Position numbers and translations under genes: made by a program
In this document: positions 41,354 to 50,061 of the stretch, in pieces
How the letters are laid out: the number at the start of each line of letters is the position of its first letter
How positions within the stretch are numbered: the stretch's first letter is position 1
NCBI GenBank assembly: GCA_964370395.1
Contig: CAYJIZ010000014.1
Span: 1-64,000 of the forward strand
Reading direction: 5' to 3'
DNA: 64,000 nt
DNA from: JBGUVL01 sp964370395
GTDB lineage: Bacteria; Bacillota_I; Bacilli_A; Erysipelotrichales; Erysipelotrichaceae
The notes under the pieces: generated by a model
What the model was told of the DNA's origin: nothing
The model's input: the letters and a program-made list of their open reading frames with translations, nothing else
Databases searched by the model: none

Positions 41354-43420
41354 ATGAATACAACAAATAAAAAAATGTTAGACCAACATATGTTTGTACA
41401 AGCGATCAAAGATTCGTTTATTAAATTAAAACCTAGTATTCAAATGGAAAACCCAGTGATGTTACTTGTGTATATCGCTGCGATATTAACAAGTGCATTA
41501 TGGGTGTTATCCCTGTTTCAAATAGCAGATGCAACTTCTTCTTATACGTTAACAATTGCGATTATTTTATGGTTTACCGTATTGTTTGCTAACTTTGCAG
41601 AAGCGATTGCAGAAGGAAGAGGAAAAGCACAAGCAGATTCTTTACGTGCTGCCAAAAAAGATGTAGTGGCACATAAAATAGCGAGTGCAGCGCAAAAAGA
41701 TATCGTTTGCGATATCTCCTCTGCATTGTTGAAGAAAGGGGATATTGTTATTGTTCATGCGAACGAACAAATCCCAGCAGATGGGGATGTCATCGAAGGC
41801 GCGGCTTCTGTAGATGAAAGTGCGATTACGGGAGAATCTGCTCCAGTTATCCGCGAAAGTGGAGGAGATCGTAGTGCTGTTACTGGTGGAACAACAGTAT
41901 TATCTGATTTTATCGTAATTCAAATTTCATGTGAAATAGGAGAAAGTTTCTTGGACAAGATGATTGCGATGGTAGAAGGGGCAGCGCGTAAAAAAACACC
42001 AAATGAATTAGCGCTACAAATCTTCTTAATCGCATTATCAATTATCTTTATTTTAGTAACCCTTTCTTTGTATACGTACTCACAAATGAGTGCGTCCTTA
42101 ACAAATGAATTAAACCCAACTTCCATTACAACATTAGTTGCATTGCTTGTATGTTTGGCACCAACAACCATTGGTGCATTACTATCCGCAATCGGGATTG
42201 CAGGTATGAGTCGCTTAAATCAAGCCAACGTATTAGCGATGAGCGGTAGAGCGATAGAAGCAGCAGGAGATGTGGATATCTTAATGTTGGATAAAACAGG
42301 AACGATCACATTGGGAAATCGCCAAGCGTTTGAATTCGTTGCTTGCGATGGTGTTGACGAAAAAGAATTAGCAGATACTGCACAGTTATCTTCATTAGCC
42401 GATGAAACACCAGAAGGTAGAAGTATTGTGGTGTTAGCCAAAAAACAATTCAATATAAGAGAGCGCTCATTGCAAGACAAAGCGATGGAGTTCATCCCAT
42501 TTAGCGCAAAAACGCGAATGAGTGGTGTTAACTTTGAAGGCAATGAAATCCGTAAAGGAGCAGCCGATTCCATTCGTACTTACGTACAAGAAAACGGTGG
42601 CGTATTCTCAAGTGAATGTGCAAGTATTGTAGAAACGATTGCCAACCAAGGAGGAACACCACTTGTTGTTTGTAAGAACCACAAAGTATTAGGGGTTGTT
42701 CATTTAAAAGATATTATTAAACAAGGGGTAAAAGAAAAATTTGCCGATATGCGTAAAATGGGAATCAAAACAATTATGATTACTGGAGATAATCCAATGA
42801 CAGCAGCAGCGATTGCTGCAGAAGCAGGAGTGGATGATTTCTTGGCAGAAGCAACACCAGAAGGTAAATTAAATATGATTCGTGATTTCCAAAAGAAAGG
42901 TCACTTAGTTGCAATGACGGGAGATGGAACAAACGATGCCCCAGCATTAGCCCAAGCTGATGTTGCAGTAGCGATGAATACAGGAACACAAGCAGCCAAA
43001 GAAGCAGGAAATATGGTTGACTTGGATTCTTCTCCAACCAAACTAATTGATATCGTACGAATTGGTAAACAGTTATTAATGACAAGAGGAAGTCTAACTA
43101 CATTCTCTATTGCGAACGACTTAGCAAAATACTTTGCGATAATCCCAGCGTTATTTGTGGGAATTTATCCAAGTTTAAATTATTTGAATATTATGCAATT
43201 GTATTCTTCACAAAGTGCAATTCTATCTGCGATCATCTACAATGCGCTCATTATTATTGCCCTTATCCCATTGGCGTTAAAAGGGGTGAAGTATCGCGAA
43301 GTGTCAGCACAAAAACTATTAACACGTAATTTATTAATTTATGGAGTTGGTGGATTGATCGCTCCCTTTGTATGCATTAAACTAATTGACATGTTATTGG
43401 TCATGTTTCATTTAGTATAA
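41354..43420 (+). CDS. kdpB: Potassium-transporting ATPase subunit B
   Basis: A 688-residue P-type ATPase, the energy-supplying subunit of Kdp. ITGESAPVIRESGGDRS of the actuator, phosphorylation site MLDKTGTITLGNRQAF, and MTGDGTNDAPALAQADVAVAMN are intact. The membrane APTTIGALLSAIG segment has the P-T-T of the K+ type, unlike the CPC of metal pumps. AGGAGG precedes the ATG. Part of one transcript with kdpF, A and C. It pairs with KdpA and KdpC in the cytoplasmic membrane. Confidence 0.97.
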   Translation: MNTTNKKMLDQHMFVQAIKDSFIKLKPSIQMENPVMLLVYIAAILTSALWVLSLFQIADATSSYTLTIAIILWFTVLFANFAEAIAEGRGKAQADSLRAAKKDVVAHKIASAAQKDIVCDISSALLKKGDIVIVHANEQIPADGDVIEGAASVDESAITGESAPVIRESGGDRSAVTGGTTVLSDFIVIQISCEIGESFLDKMIAMVEGAARKKTPNELALQIFLIALSIIFILVTLSLYTYSQMSASLTNELNPTSITTLVALLVCLAPTTIGALLSAIGIAGMSRLNQANVLAMSGRAIEAAGDVDILMLDKTGTITLGNRQAFEFVACDGVDEKELADTAQLSSLADETPEGRSIVVLAKKQFNIRERSLQDKAMEFIPFSAKTRMSGVNFEGNEIRKGAADSIRTYVQENGGVFSSECASIVETIANQGGTPLVVCKNHKVLGVVHLKDIIKQGVKEKFADMRKMGIKTIMITGDNPMTAAAIAAEAGVDDFLAEATPEGKLNMIRDFQKKGHLVAMTGDGTNDAPALAQADVAVAMNTGTQAAKEAGNMVDLDSSPTKLIDIVRIGKQLLMTRGSLTTFSIANDLAKYFAIIPALFVGIYPSLNYLNIMQLYSSQSAILSAIIYNALIIIALIPLALKGVKYREVSAQKLLTRNLLIYGVGGLIAPFVCIKLIDMLLVMFHLV

Positions 43421-43430
43421 GGAGGACATG

Positions 43431-44024
43431 ATGAAAACAATAGTTAAACAAGCCTTTATTCTTATCTTAATTATGAGTGTGATTTGTGGTGGTCTGTATA
43501 CCTTTCTAATGTGGGGAACATCGCAATTGGTGTTCCCACATCAAGCGAATGGTTCTACAACACAAGTAGAGGGAAAAGAGTATGGGACATTATTAGGACA
43601 AAATTTCAGCGATGAAAAACATATGTGGGGACGTATCGTATTACTGGATACAACAACTTACAAAGACAAAGAAGGCAATCCATTGGCGTATGGAGCACCT
43701 TCTAACTTAAGTCCAGCAAGTGATGAATACGAACAATTAATTAAAGAAAGAGTAAAAAAGATTGAAGCGGCACATCCTGAAATGAAAGGGGTCGCTGTTC
43801 CCGTTGATTTGGTTACTTGTTCTGGTAGTGGATTGGATGCTTCAATTTCACTTTCTGCAGCCAATTATCAAGTAAAACGATTAGCAAGAGAAAATGGCAT
43901 AAGTGAAAAAGAGGTTATAAAAATAATTGAAGAGTGCACAGACGACGAATTTCTTGGCGTGTTTGGAGAGTCGACTGTAAATGTTGTGAAAGTAAATTTA
44001 GAACTTAAAAAAATAAGCGATTGA
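43431..44024 (+). CDS. kdpC: Potassium-transporting ATPase subunit C
   Basis: A 197-residue accessory subunit with one N-terminal membrane helix (about 8-28) and an outer domain. Conserved family segments: SNLSPASDEY, PVDLVTCSGSGLDASISLSAANYQVKR and the VNVVKVNLEL end. It bridges and stabilises KdpA and KdpB. Two ATGs in tandem (43428, 43431); the second is five bases from GGAGG and chosen here. Its end overlaps the operon terminator. Confidence 0.94.
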   Translation: MKTIVKQAFILILIMSVICGGLYTFLMWGTSQLVFPHQANGSTTQVEGKEYGTLLGQNFSDEKHMWGRIVLLDTTTYKDKEGNPLAYGAPSNLSPASDEYEQLIKERVKKIEAAHPEMKGVAVPVDLVTCSGSGLDASISLSAANYQVKRLARENGISEKEVIKIIEECTDDEFLGVFGESTVNVVKVNLELKKISD

Positions 44025-44047
44025 TTATCAAAATCGCTTATTTTTTT
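44011..44047 (+). terminator. Terminator of kdpFABC
   Basis: AAATAAGCGATT / AATCGCTTATTT, 12-bp stem across the kdpC stop, then T's. Confidence 0.85.
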
Positions 44048-44311
44048 ATGATTACTATAACAACAGATGGCAGATTAGGGAAATAAAATAAGAAAATGAA
44101 AGCAATATTTCTAATAAGAAATAGATATACAAAAAATGTAAATTTTGTATACTTTAGGATGAAATTAGCCTTTAAATTAACGAAATGTTGCTATCTTGCT
44201 TGAAAATGTAGACATTAAATTTCTACCCCATTTTACCTAAATATTAACATAAATTAAGTGTAACACTCACGAGTTAGAAAGTCTAACAAATTGGAGCGCG
44301 GGAGTGAGTAT
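44048..44311. other. Non-coding region before the small kdp-locus gene
   Basis: No gene seen. It holds a perfect inverted repeat (44126-44151) with TATACT inside it, and a small GTTAGA-AAG-TCTAAC hairpin at 44273-44287 before the ribosome binding site. No cyclic-di-AMP riboswitch core was recognised. Confidence 0.4.
44126..44151. repeat. Inverted repeat TATACAAAA-N8-TTTTGTATA
   Basis: A perfect 9-bp inverted repeat, spacer AATGTAAA. Could be an operator (a -10-like TATACT overlaps its right arm) or an RNA hairpin. Confidence 0.5.
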
Positions 44312-44551
44312 ATGATACGTTATAATTTAATAGAGGATTTATCCAATCAATTGCGATTAGAATACATATCTGATATTAAAGAACCAAATTATTTTGAAGT
44401 TATTTTGAAAGCTGTTGCTGAGATTGATGCAACACATTATAGCTTACAAAATTGGGAAGACTTAGTGACTTATATTACAGGGGAAGAATACCAAGCGGAT
44501 GACTGTCAACAAGCGAAGCAAAAACTAGTGGAAGTATTGAAGGGAAAATAA
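44312..44551 (+). CDS. Small protein between kdpC and kdpD
   Basis: A 79-residue acidic cytoplasmic protein, MIRYNLIEDLSNQLRLEYIS to AKQKLVEVLKGK, all-helical by appearance, rich in Glu, Gln and Asp. No family recognised. Start at 44312 is supported by GGAGTGAG (44301-44308); a GAG-rich stretch upstream is open but lacks a start with a ribosome binding site. It has its own terminator immediately downstream, so it is not co-transcribed with kdpDE. Position inside the kdp locus suggests but does not prove a role in potassium control. Confidence 0.65.
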   Translation: MIRYNLIEDLSNQLRLEYISDIKEPNYFEVILKAVAEIDATHYSLQNWEDLVTYITGEEYQADDCQQAKQKLVEVLKGK

Positions 44552-44575
44552 GACATCGAGGATGTCTTTTTTTTG
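44551..44575 (+). terminator. Terminator after small kdp-locus gene
   Basis: AGACATC-GAG-GATGTCT with eight T's. Confidence 0.85.
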
Positions 44576-44579
44576 GCTT

Positions 44580-44599
44580 TCTTAATACAATCTTAATAC
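44580..44599 (+). promoter_or_regulatory. KdpE-type direct repeat upstream of kdpD
   Basis: Two exact copies of TCTTAATAC (44580-44588, 44591-44599) with an 11-base period, followed by GTTA as at kdpF. Suggests autoregulation of kdpDE by KdpE. Confidence 0.65.
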
Positions 44600-44619
44600 G
44601 TTAAACACGGATATTAGTG

Positions 44620-44647
44620 TTACCTTAAGAACATAACGTGATATAAT
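44620..44647 (+). promoter_or_regulatory. kdpDE promoter
   Basis: TTACCT (44620-44625), 16-base spacer, TATAAT (44642-44647), with the direct repeats about 21 bases upstream of the -35, a position fit for an activator. Confidence 0.55.
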
Positions 44648-44674
44648 TAAAAAAATAAGCATGGAGGCAAAACG

Positions 44675-47362
44675 ATGATGGATTCTAGAGCTAATCCTGA
44701 TGATTTGTTGAAAGTCATTCAAGAGGCGGATAATGCAAAACACAAAGGCAATTTAAAAATTTTCTTTGGTTATGCAGCAGGAGTGGGTAAAACATACGCG
44801 ATGTTAAGTGCCGCTCATGCAGCGAAAAATAAGGGATTGGATGTTGTTATCGGATATGTGCAACCACATGCTAGACCACAAACGTTGGCGTTAGTGAATG
44901 GGTTAGAAGCAATACCAACAAAGAAAGTTACATACCACAATATGTCATTGGATGAAATGGATCTCGATGCCGTTTTATTGCGTAAACCAGAAATCGTGTT
45001 GGTGGACGAATTGGCACATACTAATACACAAGGATGCCGTCATACCAAACGTTACAAAGATGTGGAAGAAATATTAAGTGCTGGAATTGATGTGTATACG
45101 ACAATCAATGTACAACACATTGAGAGTTTAAATGATATGGTTGCTTCGATTACGGGTGTTATGGTACAGGAGAGAATTCCTGACCGTATTTTTGATGATG
45201 CTTCTCAAGTGGAGTTAGTCGACATTGAACCTCAGGAGCTAATCGAACGTTTTCATGCTGGACAAATTTATCGTGAGAACCAAGCAAAGAGTGCATTGTC
45301 TAATTTTTTCAAAGTTGAAAATTTGATTGCGTTACGTGAAATTTCGCTACGTCGATGTGCGGATCGCGTTAATAAAATATCGGAACAAGAGCGTATTAAA
45401 AATAATAGTAATTATTATACTGATGAACATATTTTGGTATGTTTGTCAGCGGCACCGAGTAATGCGAAAATCATTCGTACAGCGGCTCGTATGGCACATG
45501 CATTCAAAGCGAAATTTACGGCATTGTTTGTAGAGACACCTAGTTTTGATAATTTGGATCAAAGTGACAAAGATCGTTTGCGTTTTCATATTCATCTTGC
45601 GCAACAATTAGGGGCGACCATCGAGTTGGCTTATGGGGATGATGTTCCATTTCAAATTAGCGAGTTTGCTCGTTTGTCTGGTGTTTCAAAAGTCGTAGTA
45701 GGGAGAAATAATGCGAGACGTAAATATTTCTTTTCCAAACCATCATTGATTGAAAAGTTAATTACATTAGCACCGAGTTTGGATGTGTATATTATTCCAG
45801 ATAAAGAAGTGAACATTTATCGCAAGGCTTCGCGTAAGAAAGAGAAGTTTGCCTTAGTAGGTAGTGATTGCGTTAAGAGTATCCTGGTATTAGCTGGAGC
45901 GACTGCCATTGGGTATGCGTTTGAACATTTGGGATACAGCGAAGCCAATATTATTACGATTTATATTTTAGGGGTGTTAATTACAGCTGTGATGACAACC
46001 AATCGTGCGTATAGTTTAATCGTATCTATCGTCAGTGTCTTAGTGTTTAATTTCTTTTTTACGGATCCGAAGTTCACATTAAATGCCTATGATTCTGGTT
46101 ATCCTGCAACGTTCTTAATTATGTTTATCGCCGCCTTTATTACGGGAACGCTAGCGGAGAAAATTAAACTGCATGCGAAGCGTTCAGCACAAACAGCATA
46201 CCGTACAAAAATCTTGTTTGATACCAACCAGATGTTGCAACAAGCAAAAGAGGAATACGATATCATTAGTGTCAGTGCGAACCAATTGAATAAGTTAGTT
46301 GAAAAAGATGTTATCTTTTATTTGGTAGAAGAGGATAAGTTATCAAAACCACACGTTTTTTCATTACATGGAGAAGATAATTTAGATTGTATTAGCGACA
46401 ATGAAAGAGCTGTTGCTACTTGGGTATGGAAAAACAACAAACGTGCTGGAGCGACAACCAATACCCTTTCCAATGCGAAATGTTTGTACCATGCTGTACG
46501 AGTAAATGAAGTCGTATATGGAGTTGTTGGGATTGTTATGTTAGATAGTGATTTGGATAGTTTTGAAAATAGTATTATTTTATCTATTTTAGGTGAATGT
46601 GCATTAGCGCTAGAAAACAAGCGCGCAGCCAAAGAGAAACAAGAAGCTGCCATACTCGCAAAAAACGAACAATTACGAGCGAACTTGTTGCGTTCGATAT
46701 CGCATGATTTAAGAACGCCGCTAACTTCAATATCAGGAAATGCAGGTATTTTACTAACAAGTGAAGAATCGCTTGATGAAGCCAAACGAAGAAGTTTGTA
46801 TACAGACATTTATGATGATTCGTTATGGTTGATTAATTTAGTAGAAAATTTATTATCGGTAACACGTATTGAAGAAGGTACGATGAAATTAAATGTAAGT
46901 GCGCAATTAATGGAAGAAGTCGTGAATGAAGCATTGCATCATGTACGCAATTTAAAAAACCATACGATTGAAGTCATTCAAAGTGATGAGTTATTAATGG
47001 CGAAAATGGATGCGAAGTTAATTATTCAAGTTATTATTAATATTGTGGATAACGCAATCAAGTATACACCAGAAGGGTGTAAGATCACGCTTGTAGTAAG
47101 TCGTGTAGAAAAGGATATTGTCGTTTGTATTAAAGACAATGGAGATGGCATTGATGATGAAGCAAAACCACGTATTTTCGATATGTTTTATACCGCATCG
47201 ACAAATGTGGCAGATAGCCGTAGAAGTTTAGGATTAGGATTGGCTTTGTGTAAGTCGATTATCAATGCGCACCAAGGTGAAATTTATGTAAAGGATAACG
47301 AGCCAACTGGAACGATATTTGAATTTACATTACCAGCAGAGGAGGTAACGGTTCATGAATAA
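44675..47362 (+). CDS. kdpD: Sensor histidine kinase KdpD
   Basis: An 895-residue sensor of potassium need. N-terminal KdpD domain with a Walker A motif GYAAGVGKT (32-40); a universal-stress-like domain (about 250-370); four membrane helices (about 405-500, DUF4118); a GAF-like region; then HisKA with phospho-acceptor His677 in SISHDLRTPLTS and an ATPase domain with NIVDNAIKYTPEG, IKDNGDGI and GLGLALCKSI. In S. aureus the stress-like domain binds cyclic di-AMP; here the corresponding site is partly changed (SAA-x20-FTALF). It overlaps kdpE by eight bases. Confidence 0.96.
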   Translation: MMDSRANPDDLLKVIQEADNAKHKGNLKIFFGYAAGVGKTYAMLSAAHAAKNKGLDVVIGYVQPHARPQTLALVNGLEAIPTKKVTYHNMSLDEMDLDAVLLRKPEIVLVDELAHTNTQGCRHTKRYKDVEEILSAGIDVYTTINVQHIESLNDMVASITGVMVQERIPDRIFDDASQVELVDIEPQELIERFHAGQIYRENQAKSALSNFFKVENLIALREISLRRCADRVNKISEQERIKNNSNYYTDEHILVCLSAAPSNAKIIRTAARMAHAFKAKFTALFVETPSFDNLDQSDKDRLRFHIHLAQQLGATIELAYGDDVPFQISEFARLSGVSKVVVGRNNARRKYFFSKPSLIEKLITLAPSLDVYIIPDKEVNIYRKASRKKEKFALVGSDCVKSILVLAGATAIGYAFEHLGYSEANIITIYILGVLITAVMTTNRAYSLIVSIVSVLVFNFFFTDPKFTLNAYDSGYPATFLIMFIAAFITGTLAEKIKLHAKRSAQTAYRTKILFDTNQMLQQAKEEYDIISVSANQLNKLVEKDVIFYLVEEDKLSKPHVFSLHGEDNLDCISDNERAVATWVWKNNKRAGATTNTLSNAKCLYHAVRVNEVVYGVVGIVMLDSDLDSFENSIILSILGECALALENKRAAKEKQEAAILAKNEQLRANLLRSISHDLRTPLTSISGNAGILLTSEESLDEAKRRSLYTDIYDDSLWLINLVENLLSVTRIEEGTMKLNVSAQLMEEVVNEALHHVRNLKNHTIEVIQSDELLMAKMDAKLIIQVIINIVDNAIKYTPEGCKITLVVSRVEKDIVVCIKDNGDGIDDEAKPRIFDMFYTASTNVADSRRSLGLGLALCKSIINAHQGEIYVKDNEPTGTIFEFTLPAEEVTVHE

Positions 47363-48050
47363 ACCTTTATTGTTAGTAGTAGAGGATGATAGTGCAGTAC
47401 GTAACTTAATTACGACAACACTAGAAACAAATGATTATCGCTTTTTGATTGCACCGAATGGGGAAAGTGCAATCATTGAGGCATCTTCGCATAATCCCGA
47501 TGTGGTATTATTGGATTTGGGATTGCCTGATATGGATGGTATTTCCATTATTAAAAAGATTCGTTCTTGGTCAAACATGCCAATTATCGTAATTAGTGCG
47601 AGAAGTGAGGACAGCGATAAGATTGAAGCGTTGGATGCTGGGGCGGATGATTATCTGACAAAACCATTTTCGGTAGAAGAATTACTAGCCCGTCTTCGTG
47701 CGACATTACGTCGTTTGCATTCACTACAAAATGATAATGTGAAAGACTCTGTTTTCATTAATGGTGATTTGAAAGTAGATTACATGGGTGGGTGTGTTTA
47801 TCTTAATGATAAGGAATTGCACTTAACACCGATTGAGTTTAAATTGATTAGCTTGTTGTCGAAACATGTAGGAAAAGTACTTACGCATACGTTTATTACC
47901 AAGGAAATATGGGGAAGTGATTGGGAGAGCGATGTTGCGAGTTTGCGTGTTTTTATGGCAACCTTACGCAAGAAGATTGAAAGTGATCCAGCGAATCCTA
48001 AATACATCCAAACCCACATTGGGGTAGGGTATCGAATGCTTAAAATATAG
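47355..48050 (+). CDS. kdpE: Response regulator KdpE
   Basis: A 231-residue OmpR-family regulator. Receiver domain: acidic pair in VVEDDSAVRN, phospho-acceptor Asp54 in VVLLDLGLPDMDG, Lys in LTKPFSVEELLAR. The winged-helix DNA-binding domain (about 130-228) contains LHLTPIEFKLISLL and LRVFMATLRKKIE, with the end HIGVGYRMLKI. It should be phosphorylated by KdpD and bind the TCTTAATAC repeats. Its start is inside kdpD, so both are made together. Confidence 0.96.
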   Translation: MNKPLLLVVEDDSAVRNLITTTLETNDYRFLIAPNGESAIIEASSHNPDVVLLDLGLPDMDGISIIKKIRSWSNMPIIVISARSEDSDKIEALDAGADDYLTKPFSVEELLARLRATLRRLHSLQNDNVKDSVFINGDLKVDYMGGCVYLNDKELHLTPIEFKLISLLSKHVGKVLTHTFITKEIWGSDWESDVASLRVFMATLRKKIESDPANPKYIQTHIGVGYRMLKI

Positions 48051-48073
48051 AGAATCGTTACGATTCTCTTTTG
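48049..48073 (+). terminator. Terminator of kdpDE
   Basis: AGAGAATCG-TTA-CGATTCTCT then TTTTG, overlapping the stop. Confidence 0.8.
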
Positions 48074-48104
48074 TGTTATAATAAAGAAAAAAAGAGGTGA
48101 TTAG

Positions 48105-48581
48105 ATGTATCGTATTGGACAATCCAGTGATATTCACAAGTTTTGTGAAGGCGAATATATTGTATTAGGAGGAGTTCGTATTCCTTTTGATAAAGGAGTA
48201 GAAGCGCACTCTGATGGAGATGCGCTATGCCATGCAATTGCTGAATCGATATTAGGGGCATTGGCATTAGGAGATCTTGGGAAGCATTTTCCTGATACAG
48301 ATGCGCAATACAAAGGAATGTCATCGATTGTTATTTTAGAAAAAGTATACGAATTGATGGCAAGCAAAGGTTATGAGATCAACAATATCGATTCTTTAAT
48401 TATGATTGAGAAACCAAAGATGGCACCACATATTGAAACAATGCGTGATCATGTTGCCAAAGCGTTGCATTGTGATAAATCGCAAATTAGTTGCAAAGCG
48501 ACACGAGGTGAAAAAATTGGTTTTGTTGGTAGACAAGAGGGAGTATTGTGCCAAAGTGTTTGCTTATTAAGAAAGAAGTAG
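48105..48581 (+). CDS. ispF: 2-C-methyl-D-erythritol 2,4-cyclodiphosphate synthase
   Basis: A 158-residue trimeric enzyme of the MEP isoprenoid pathway that cyclises CDP-methylerythritol phosphate, releasing CMP. Metal ligands are the DIH motif (Asp9, His11) and His in HSDGDAL (about residue 35). The signature SDGDALCHAIAESILGALALGDLG and the ATRGEKIGFVGRQEG end are intact. AAAGAGGTG precedes the ATG. Other MEP genes are not in the window. The PH-domain gene follows eight bases later. Confidence 0.97.
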   Translation: MYRIGQSSDIHKFCEGEYIVLGGVRIPFDKGVEAHSDGDALCHAIAESILGALALGDLGKHFPDTDAQYKGMSSIVILEKVYELMASKGYEINNIDSLIMIEKPKMAPHIETMRDHVAKALHCDKSQISCKATRGEKIGFVGRQEGVLCQSVCLLRKK

Positions 48582-48589
48582 AATAGTGT

Positions 48590-48997
48590 ATGGAATACAA
48601 AGGAAAAATTGATAAATGGGTTATTGTCTTGTTTGTTTTTTTACTTATTGGACCGATACTGCTATTTTGTTCGTTCGATAAGCAACGAATCACGCTCTTC
48701 GTCATTATTATTAACGTTTTCTATTATCTTTTTGTGGTGTTATTAATCGTACCGATTTGGGTGCGTAATAAAGTTGAATTATACGATGATTATTTTGTGC
48801 TTTCCTTTGGTTTTCAAACAAAGAAAATTGCACTGAAAGATATTACAGTGATTAAGAAAACACGTGATGTAACAGCAGGAAGTGCCTTGTCATTGGATCG
48901 TATTTATATTGATACAAAAGAAGCAGATTTTCTTATTGCGTTACAGAACAATGAAGAATTTATTAGTGAAGTAAAAAAACGAAAAGAGAATGGATAA
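48590..48997 (+). CDS. Membrane protein with bacterial PH-like domain
   Basis: A 135-residue protein with two N-terminal helices (about 10-28 and 35-58) and a C-terminal beta-rich domain (VELYDDYFVLSFGFQTKKIALKDITVIKKT) typical of short bacterial PH or DUF304-type domains. Such domains bind membranes or proteins; the role is unknown. It has no clear ribosome binding site and starts eight bases after ispF, so it depends on translation of ispF. Ends at a strong terminator shared with the next gene. Confidence 0.75.
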   Translation: MEYKGKIDKWVIVLFVFLLIGPILLFCSFDKQRITLFVIIINVFYYLFVVLLIVPIWVRNKVELYDDYFVLSFGFQTKKIALKDITVIKKTRDVTAGSALSLDRIYIDTKEADFLIALQNNEEFISEVKKRKENG

Positions 48998-48998
48998 C

Positions 48999-49047
48999 AA
49001 AAGGTTGTAACAAACTAGACAAGTGTCTAAGATGTTACAACCTTTTT
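48999..49047. terminator. Bidirectional terminator
   Basis: AAAAGGTTGTAACA / TGTTACAACCTTTT, a 14-bp outer stem with an inner TAGAC-AAGT-GTCTA hairpin, shared by convergent PH-domain and HAD genes. Confidence 0.85.
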
Positions 49048-49930
49048 ATAAGGATAAGGAATCGAGGTAGCGAAGCACGCCATCCTCTTTGTTTGTGTAC
49101 TCGCTTATGTAAGGAGTAGCTTCTAGACAAGGAGCATCCGCATTTTTCATTGCGACACCAATGCCAGCAATTTTTAAAAGTGGTTCATCGTTGCCACTAT
49201 CTCCAAAAAAGAGCACATTATCTAATGTATGTTGTTTTTTGTTGACGATACTTTGCACTGCGTAGTGTTTTCCTACGTCGTCTTTGGTGATTTCTAATGC
49301 CATGTTACCAGATGGATAATAAGCATAAGGCAAAGGTAAGTTTGTTACGTGTTTTTGAAATTGCATTAATTTTTGATTGGTTCCTAAAAAACAAATTTTT
49401 GCTAATTCAGAAATGTTTTTATTTAAATGCGTGCGAATTCGAGCACGATACAATCTTGATATTTTATGTGTATCGCTTAGCATACATTTTGCAGGATACA
49501 AAACGAGTTTGGATAAATTAACAAGTTTGTGATGCAAAGCGCAAGGGATGAATTCATAGTGTTCATCATAATTAACATACGTGGATACTTGATTTTGTTT
49601 TGCCATTTTAATAAGCAAGACTAGTTCGTTTCTACTTAGTTTTGAAAAGGAAGTAACCCTTTTGTTTTTGCAATCGTGCACTTCTGCACCATTGCAGCAA
49701 GCAATATAGCCACCAAAGATAGCTAATTTTAATTTTTCTACTAATTCTTTCACTTCATAGTAATAACGACCAGTAGCGATGATAAGCGTGTAGCCATTTG
49801 CTTGTAACTGTATTAACTTTTGAATGGTAGCTTGGCTAATTTTAGCGCTGCTAGTATACAAAGTGCCATCTAGGTCACAAACGATATATTTAATTTTTTT
49901 AACTTTTTCTTGGTTTGGGTAGTGATTCAT
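49046..49930 (-). CDS. Cof-type HAD phosphatase
   Basis: A 294-residue Cof-like HAD hydrolase, a cytoplasmic phosphatase for sugar phosphates or flavin-type substrates. Motif I is IVCDLDGTLYTSS (19-31), motif II TLIIATGRYYYEV, motif III/IV Lys region and FFGDSGNDEPLLKIAG near the end, all intact. The cap domain lies between. The ATG at 49930 is six bases from AGGAGT; the frame extends 22 codons upstream but without a start signal and across the promoter. It is the intact counterpart in type to the broken HAD gene at 32750, though not a close copy. Confidence 0.9.
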   Translation of the reverse strand: MNHYPNQEKVKKIKYIVCDLDGTLYTSSAKISQATIQKLIQLQANGYTLIIATGRYYYEVKELVEKLKLAIFGGYIACCNGAEVHDCKNKRVTSFSKLSRNELVLLIKMAKQNQVSTYVNYDEHYEFIPCALHHKLVNLSKLVLYPAKCMLSDTHKISRLYRARIRTHLNKNISELAKICFLGTNQKLMQFQKHVTNLPLPYAYYPSGNMALEITKDDVGKHYAVQSIVNKKQHTLDNVLFFGDSGNDEPLLKIAGIGVAMKNADAPCLEATPYISEYTNKEDGVLRYLDSLSL

Positions 49931-49951
49931 ATTGTTACTCCTATGTATGAC

Positions 49952-49980
49952 ATTATAATAAATTATCACCCATTCGTAAA
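49952..49980 (-). promoter_or_regulatory. HAD gene promoter
   Basis: Minus strand TTTACG (49980-49975), 17-base spacer, TATAAT (49957-49952). Confidence 0.55.
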
Positions 49981-50061
49981 TTACAATCAATATCACATAC
50001 TTGTGGTATTGTATTTTTCTTCTATTAATGAAAAAATAAGGGTAAGAAAAGAGGACTCGTT

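Noticed and set aside
44048..44311. Cyclic-di-AMP riboswitch before the small kdp-locus gene
   Set aside because: I could not find the conserved paired regions; only a simple inverted repeat and a small hairpin are present.
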